Of a stretch of 64,000 nucleotides of DNA, positions 59,404 to 64,000 are shown one piece after another; within the stretch, counting starts at the first letter, position 1, and the number at the start of each line of letters is the position of its first letter. The stretch comes from Christensenella sp. UBA4263 (GTDB lineage: Bacteria > Bacillota > Clostridia > Christensenellales > Aristaeellaceae), in the NCBI GenBank assembly GCA_002395225.1, contig DGWH01000091.1, positions 33,684-97,683 of the forward strand. The letters run 5' to 3'. The notes beneath the pieces were generated by a model. That model searched no databases and was not told the origin of the DNA. It saw only the letters and a program-made list of their open reading frames with translations. Both the position numbers and the translations under genes were made by a program.

Positions 59404-60699
59404 ATGTTATTCCGTATGATTCGCGGCGTGCTCTTTCATCAGAAAGGCAAAATGCTGCTGATTGCACTGACCATCGCCCTGGGCGCATCCCTGGCCACGG
59501 GAATGCTGAACGTGGTCCTGGGGGTCGAGGAGAAGGTCAACAAAGAACTCAAAAACTACGGAGCCAATATTACGGTCAAGCCAAAGGATTCCTCACTGCT
59601 GTCGGACATCTATGATGTGGGCGAGGGGGCGGAACTGAATGCCGCCTACCTGAAAGAGGATGAGCTCGGCCGGCTGAAAACCATTTTCTGGGCATTTAAC
59701 ATTGTGGATTTCACGCCGTTCCTGGATGCACAGGCCGTCCTTTCGGACGGAAGTACAGCCAAAATGACCGGAACCTGGTTCAACCATCATCTGGATCTGC
59801 CCACGGGGGAAAGTCTGGACGCAGGCGTCGTGAGCATGCGTTCCTGGTGGGATGTGACAGAGGGCCGCTGGCTGGATGAAAAGGATGAAAATGCCTCCTC
59901 TGAAATCATGGCCGGCACCCTTCTGGCCTCCCGGATGAACTGGCATGCGGGGGATACCGTTCATATTTCGGCTTCCCATGGCGAAAAGGATGTCACTCTG
60001 GTCGGCATATTCGATGCAGGCGGGGATGAGGACGAGATGCTTTTCGGGACACTGGACCTGGTCCAGGAGTTGACCGACCGGGAAAACAAGGTCGCCTCCA
60101 TTGAGGTATCTGCCCTGACCACGCCGGACAATGAGCTGGCCCGGCGGGCCGCACGCAATCCTGCGGCACTGTCTGCCCGCGACTATGAAACCTGGTACTG
60201 CACCGCCTATGTCAGCGCCATCTGTTATCAAATTCAGGAGGTCATCACCGGATCGGTTGCCAGCGCGGTGCGCAAGGTGGCCGAGAGCGAGGGAAACATT
60301 CTGGATAAGACCAAACTGCTGATGATCCTGATTACGGCTCTGAGTCTGGTGGGCTCCGCTCTGGGCATTTCCAACCTGGTCACCGCCTCCGTCATGGAGC
60401 GCAGTCAGGAAATCGGATTGCTTAAAGCCATCGGCGCCCGGGATCATTCTATCACCGGCGTTGTCATGACGGAAATCCTGATTACCGCGCTTGTGGGATT
60501 CGGTGCCGGAAGTCTGCTGGGCTTTGGCTTTGCACAGCTGATCGGCCACAGCGTATTCGGCTCATCCATTGACATGAATCCCCGGGTGGCGCCCATTGTG
60601 GCCTGCCTGATTGCACTGGTGACCATTGCCGGCAGTCTGCCGGCCATCCGGCAGATTCTGAAGCTGCGTCCGGCTGAAGTGCTGCACGGCGGTCATTGA
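59404..60699 (+). CDS. FtsX/MacB-type ABC permease, first of the iron locus
   Basis: A 431-residue permease with one N-terminal membrane segment (about 18-40), a 260-residue extracytoplasmic domain and three C-terminal segments, the MacB/FtsX plan. The C-terminal part has SVMERSQEIGLLKAIGA, where the ATPase docks. AAGGAGGG precedes the ATG. It pairs with the FMN-domain permease and ATPase downstream, as Cj1661-Cj1663 do in Campylobacter. Confidence 0.9.
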   Translation: MLFRMIRGVLFHQKGKMLLIALTIALGASLATGMLNVVLGVEEKVNKELKNYGANITVKPKDSSLLSDIYDVGEGAELNAAYLKEDELGRLKTIFWAFNIVDFTPFLDAQAVLSDGSTAKMTGTWFNHHLDLPTGESLDAGVVSMRSWWDVTEGRWLDEKDENASSEIMAGTLLASRMNWHAGDTVHISASHGEKDVTLVGIFDAGGDEDEMLFGTLDLVQELTDRENKVASIEVSALTTPDNELARRAARNPAALSARDYETWYCTAYVSAICYQIQEVITGSVASAVRKVAESEGNILDKTKLLMILITALSLVGSALGISNLVTASVMERSQEIGLLKAIGARDHSITGVVMTEILITALVGFGAGSLLGFGFAQLIGHSVFGSSIDMNPRVAPIVACLIALVTIAGSLPAIRQILKLRPAEVLHGGH

Positions 60700-60716
60700 G
60701 AGGAGGAAAGCAGATC

Positions 60717-62171
60717 ATGACAAAACGTAAAATGTTCCTGCGGATGGTTACATCCTCTCTGCTGAGACGCCGCTCAAGAATGCTGATCGCCCTGCTGTCC
60801 ATCGCCATCGGGGCAACGATTCTGGCAGGCCTGGTCACCATCTACGTGGATGTCCCGCGCCAGATGGGCGCCCAGTTCCGCTCCTACGGAGCCAACATGC
60901 TGCTCCTGCCGGGGGAAGAAGGCGAACTGAACCGGGAAAAACTGAATGAAGCACTGGCGGAGATCCCCGGGGATTCCCTTGTGGGTGCCGCACCGTACCG
61001 CTATGTCCGTCTGGACATGACCACCCGTCAGCAGTCCTTTACCGCGGCGGCCACGGATTTTACCCAGATTGTCAAAACCAGTCCGTATTTCAGCGTGGAA
61101 GGGGCCTATCCCAGTGAAACGCGCCAGGTGCTGGTTGGAAAGGAAATCGCAGAGACCATCGGCGTCCATAACGGATCGACCATGGAACTGACCTATCAGC
61201 CGACGGTTGTTTCCGACGGGAAAACGCCGGAGGAAAGCCGGGTAGCCGGCGCAACCCTGTCCGGAAAGGCAGAGGGGTTCAGTGGGGGAATGGTGTATGT
61301 AACGGCTGTACTGGATGATGCGGCCAAAATCGCCTCCCTCACCGTAGATGCTTCTACCCAGACGCCGGAATACGGCGGACAGATTCCTGAGGCGGAAGCG
61401 TATCTGAATCAGTTCATCGGGAAGTCACTGCCGCTCGCGGGCGGGGACGTAGACACGTTTACCGGCGCAACAGTGACCTCGGATGCGGTGGTGGCTGCCC
61501 TCAATCAGGCAACGGCCATCTCATCGCCGGCGCAGCCCAGGACGCTCAACTTTACCGTCACGGGAATCCTGACCACCGGCGGCGAGGAAGAGGGGTATAT
61601 CTTCATGTCCCTTGAAGACATGGAGCTCATGACCGGTACAGATCATCTGGATGTGGCAGAGCTCTCTGTGTCGGCCAGTGCTGAGCAGCTGGAGGAATAC
61701 ACCGCGGCGATTACGGAAAAGACCGGCGTTCGGGCCAGACTGGTCAAGCGGGTAGCCCGCTCGGAGGCGGCCGTCCTTGAAAAGCTGACCGCACTGGTCT
61801 TCCTGGTAACGCTGGTGGTGCTGCTGCTTACCCTGATCTGCGTGAGCACCACCATGATGGCCGTGGTATCCGAACGACGCCGGGAAATCGGTCTGCGCAA
61901 GGCACTGGGCGCGTCGGATGGGTCCATCCGGGCGGAATTTCTGGGGGAAGGCCTGTTTCTCGGTCTCCTGGGCGGCATTCTGGGAGCCATTCTGGGCTTT
62001 ATCTTTGCCCAGGTGGTCAGCGTCAATGTCTTTGGCTCCTCCATCACGTTCCAGCCCCTGCTGGTTCCTGCCGCCGTCCTTGTTTCCATGATTATCGCCG
62101 CCGCATCCTGTCTTCTGCCGATTAAACGTGCTGTCGCCATTGATCCGGCCATCGTCCTGAAAGGAGAATAA
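60717..62171 (+). CDS. MacB-type ABC permease with inserted FMN-binding domain
   Basis: A 484-residue permease of the FtsX/MacB plan (segment near 24-44, three C-terminal segments, docking motif SERRREIGLRKALGAS). Within the outer domain, residues about 176-266 are an FMN-binding domain like those of RnfG and NqrC: GMVYVTAVLDDAAKIASL and then DTFTGATVTSDAV. The motif DxxTGAT, with Thr252 as the expected attachment residue, is the target of ApbE flavin transferase, which links FMN through a phosphoester. A covalent outer-surface flavin in an iron-locus permease suggests electron transfer to iron. GGAGG precedes the ATG; no ApbE is in the window. Confidence 0.88.
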   Translation: MTKRKMFLRMVTSSLLRRRSRMLIALLSIAIGATILAGLVTIYVDVPRQMGAQFRSYGANMLLLPGEEGELNREKLNEALAEIPGDSLVGAAPYRYVRLDMTTRQQSFTAAATDFTQIVKTSPYFSVEGAYPSETRQVLVGKEIAETIGVHNGSTMELTYQPTVVSDGKTPEESRVAGATLSGKAEGFSGGMVYVTAVLDDAAKIASLTVDASTQTPEYGGQIPEAEAYLNQFIGKSLPLAGGDVDTFTGATVTSDAVVAALNQATAISSPAQPRTLNFTVTGILTTGGEEEGYIFMSLEDMELMTGTDHLDVAELSVSASAEQLEEYTAAITEKTGVRARLVKRVARSEAAVLEKLTALVFLVTLVVLLLTLICVSTTMMAVVSERRREIGLRKALGASDGSIRAEFLGEGLFLGLLGGILGAILGFIFAQVVSVNVFGSSITFQPLLVPAAVLVSMIIAAASCLLPIKRAVAIDPAIVLKGE

Positions 62172-62174
62172 ACC

Positions 62175-62849
62175 ATGAGTCTGTTGGAATTAAAGAATGT
62201 ATCAAAGATTTACGGGGAACTCAAAGCACTGGACAACGTCAGTCTCCATGTGGATCAGGGGGAATGGGTCGCCATTATGGGCCCCTCCGGCAGCGGCAAA
62301 AGCACCATGATGAACATCATCGGCTGCATGGACAAGCCCACAACGGGCGAAGTGCTGCTGGATGGCGTCGACATTTCAAAGGAAAGCAGCAAGCACCTCA
62401 CCGATATTCGCCGGGACAAGATCGGCCTCATTTTCCAGCAGTTCCATATGGTCAATTATCTGACGGCCGTTGAGAACGTGATGGTTTCCCAGTACTATCA
62501 TTCCATGCCGGATGAAAACGAGGCCCTTGAGGCACTGGGGCGTGTCGGCCTGCGGGAGCGGGCAAAGCATCTGCCCAGCCAGCTCTCCGGCGGTGAACAG
62601 CAGCGCGTCTGTGTGGCCCGGGCACTGATTAATCATCCGGAACTGATTCTGGCGGATGAACCTACCGGCAACCTGGATGAAGCAAATGAAAATATCGTTC
62701 TCGACCTGTTTGCGCAGCTGCACAAAGAGGGCACCACGCTCATCGTCGTCACGCATGACCCGGAGGTGGCCGAGGCAGCACAGCGGACAATCGTCCTTGA
62801 ACACGGCCGGATTGCCCGTGAGGTGATCAACGAGAACTTTGGAAAGTAA
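62175..62849 (+). CDS. ABC ATPase of the iron-locus permeases (MacB/LolD type)
   Basis: A 224-residue ATPase with Walker [10 protein letters not shown], the signature [15 protein letters not shown], Walker [13 protein letters not shown] and the H-loop VVTHD. The LolD/MacB subgroup is identified by ADEPTGNLD. It lies 3 bp after the FMN permease and follows AAAGGAG. It likely energises both upstream permeases and perhaps the third permease downstream. MacB-type complexes use ATP for mechanical work rather than direct solute import. Confidence 0.95.
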   Translation: MSLLELKNVSKIYGELKALDNVSLHVDQGEWVAIMGPSGSGKSTMMNIIGCMDKPTTGEVLLDGVDISKESSKHLTDIRRDKIGLIFQQFHMVNYLTAVENVMVSQYYHSMPDENEALEALGRVGLRERAKHLPSQLSGGEQQRVCVARALINHPELILADEPTGNLDEANENIVLDLFAQLHKEGTTLIVVTHDPEVAEAAQRTIVLEHGRIAREVINENFGK

Positions 62850-62906
62850 GCAGAGAGGAAATCTTTCCGTCCGGAAAGATTCTCCTTTCCGAATGGGAGG
62901 AAAAAC

Positions 62907-63284
62907 GTGAAAAAGTCACTGATACCGGCATGTCTTATCCTGGTCATGGCTGTTGTCATCGCCCTTGGCAGTCAGACCTTTCTCTCGCCCTGTATCCATG
63001 AGGATGGAACCTTCGGTCCCTGCCACTGGGCAGGACGAATGGAAACAGGCATTGGTTGCGCGCTGGCAGTTTTGGCCCTTCTGGCCATCTTCATGAAAGG
63101 CCGGGGGGTGTTTCTGAGCATCTGTCCTGTCTGTGTGCTAGGCATTGTGACGCCTAGCGTCCTCATTGACCTTTGCCATATGCCGACCATGCGCTGCCGA
63201 ATGCTGATGCAGCCGGCGATGATCCTCCTGTTTTCTGCCGCGCTTCTGTCGGCGATTCTGGGAGCAATCCTGAGTGAAAGATAG
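62907..63284 (+). CDS. DUF4418 small membrane protein
   Basis: A 125-residue protein with four membrane segments and three short Cys/His-rich loops (SPCIHEDGTFGPCHWAGRM and CPVCV, and DLCHMPTMRC). This matches DUF4418 by its CIHEDG...GPCHWAG pattern. The cysteines and histidines, near the membrane surface, could handle metal or electrons. Its function is unknown, but it sits inside the iron operon, 57 bp after the ATPase and 6 bp before the next permease. Confidence 0.85.
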   Translation: MKKSLIPACLILVMAVVIALGSQTFLSPCIHEDGTFGPCHWAGRMETGIGCALAVLALLAIFMKGRGVFLSICPVCVLGIVTPSVLIDLCHMPTMRCRMLMQPAMILLFSAALLSAILGAILSER

Positions 63285-63290
63285 GGTACC

Positions 63291-64000
63291 ATGAAACATT
63301 TTTCTTTATCTGTCCGGAATCTGATTCGAAAGCCCGGACGCACAGCCGGACTGGCACTGCTGACGGCGTTTCTGGCCCTGGCGGTCTTCGGCGGATCCAT
63401 TGTCGTTCTCTCGCTGAGAAACGGGCTGAACAGCCTTGAGGCGCGGCTGGGGGCGGACATTATTCTGGTTCCCTCCGAGGCGCAGAGCAAAGTGAGCTTT
63501 CAGAACATGTTCCTTCAGGGAACCACCGGCGCGTTTTACATGGATGCCGATGTTCTTGAGCAGGCACGGACCGTGGACGGCGTGGAAAAAGCGGCGCCGC
63601 AGACATTTCTGGCCTCCCTCAAGGCCGACTGCTGTTCCATTCGCATCCAGGTGATCGGCATTGATCCGGCACTGGACTTTACCGTGCAGCCCTGGATCTC
63701 GCGCAGTCTGTCCCGTGAACTGGGGGAGCTGGATGTGGCCGTGGGCTGCAAGGTGGAGGCGGATGTGGGCGAAATCCTCCGGATTTATGATCAGCGCTGC
63801 AAGGTGGTGGCCCGGCTTGAGGCCACCGGAACCGGACTGGATACCGCGGTCTACTGCAACATGGACACCATGGCCGCGCTGCTCAGGGCAGCGGAGGAAA
63901 AAGGCGTCAGCCATAAAATCGAAACCGGCGACCAGGTCATCTCTGCCGTTTATATAAAGGTCCGGGACGGGTACAGCATTGATGAGGTGAACAGCCTTCT
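63291..64000 (+). CDS. Third MacB/FtsX-type permease of the iron locus (partial)
   Basis: The frame is open from the ATG at 63291 to the right edge (236 codons). The N-terminal membrane segment (TAGLALLTAFLALAVFGGSIVVL) and the outer domain start are visible; the C-terminal segments lie beyond the window. It differs in sequence from the two upstream permeases. One ATPase with three permeases suggests alternative pairings. Confidence 0.85.
   Translation, partial: MKHFSLSVRNLIRKPGRTAGLALLTAFLALAVFGGSIVVLSLRNGLNSLEARLGADIILVPSEAQSKVSFQNMFLQGTTGAFYMDADVLEQARTVDGVEKAAPQTFLASLKADCCSIRIQVIGIDPALDFTVQPWISRSLSRELGELDVAVGCKVEADVGEILRIYDQRCKVVARLEATGTGLDTAVYCNMDTMAALLRAAEEKGVSHKIETGDQVISAVYIKVRDGYSIDEVNSL

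Noticed and set aside
1..64000. CRISPR array, tRNA or rRNA genes
   Set aside because: No regularly spaced direct repeats and no cloverleaf- or rRNA-like conserved segments were seen on either strand by reading; a tRNAscan or Infernal run would be needed to be certain.

Overview
The window looks like a chromosomal stretch from a Gram-positive, monoderm, anaerobic-type member of Bacillota (class Clostridia). The evidence is the tilS-hpt-ftsH gene order, strong AGGAGG-type ribosome binding sites, sigma-A-like promoters, a class II aldolase next to a DegV protein, a PPi-type phosphofructokinase, an ECF folate-type S component and an LPxTG-type (LPPTG) wall-anchored protein. Base composition is moderately GC-rich by eye. 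Several exported proteins have signal peptides ending in AFA/ALA-E and no lipobox cysteine. The exact genus cannot be fixed from the sequence; a Christensenellales-like or neighbouring clostridial lineage is only a guess.

Layout. 1-1.1 kb: remnants of Rpn-family nuclease/transposase genes. 1.1-2.6 kb (-): a secreted caspase-like protease. 3-8.2 kb (+): small acidic protein, tilS, hpt, ftsH and a PHP phosphoesterase. 8.3-13 kb (+): VanW-like protein, MFS transporter and HD hydrolase with 4-bp overlaps, then a methyltransferase-STAS fusion. 13.5-19 kb (-): an 1,832-residue LPPTG surface protein. 19.3-27.3 kb: a glycan-use locus (cytoplasmic GH5 on -, then LacI regulator, sugar-binding protein, two permeases and a GH42 beta-galactosidase on +). 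27.4-32.4 kb (-): a heterodimeric ABC exporter with one degenerate ATP site, and an ArsB/NhaD-type transporter. 32.6-38 kb: msrA, a small exported protein, a THUMP RNA methyltransferase, fructose-bisphosphate aldolase, DegV and exonuclease III. 38.5-45.7 kb (+): a large sensory GGDEF-REC-GGDEF protein, aspartate kinase, a YHYH protein and an SH3-repeat protein. 45.9-54.4 kb: PPi-PFK, MATE exporter (-), a hypothetical, an ECF S component, NudC, a beta-CASP nuclease and a transposase-N-terminus-like orphan. 54.5-64 kb: an iron-uptake island.

The iron island is the most interesting part. A two-gene regulator operon (DtxR-like and minimal AraC) diverges from FTR1 permease, P19/Tp34-type protein, DUF2318 Fe-S-type membrane protein, two FtsX/MacB-type permeases, an ATPase, DUF4418 and a third permease that runs off the right edge. 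The order resembles the p19 iron locus of Campylobacter. The second permease carries, inside its extracytoplasmic domain, an FMN-binding domain with a DxxTGAT flavinylation motif. This suggests a covalent-flavin step, possibly iron reduction, built into the transporter. The divergent promoter region carries repeated TTAG-N6-CTAA operator-like sites, and hairpins separate the FTR1, P19 and DUF2318 genes.

Most genes have recognisable families. Promoters and terminators are listed only where a 16-17-bp-spaced hexamer pair or a clear stem could be read. No rRNA, tRNA, CRISPR array or intact mobile element was seen.
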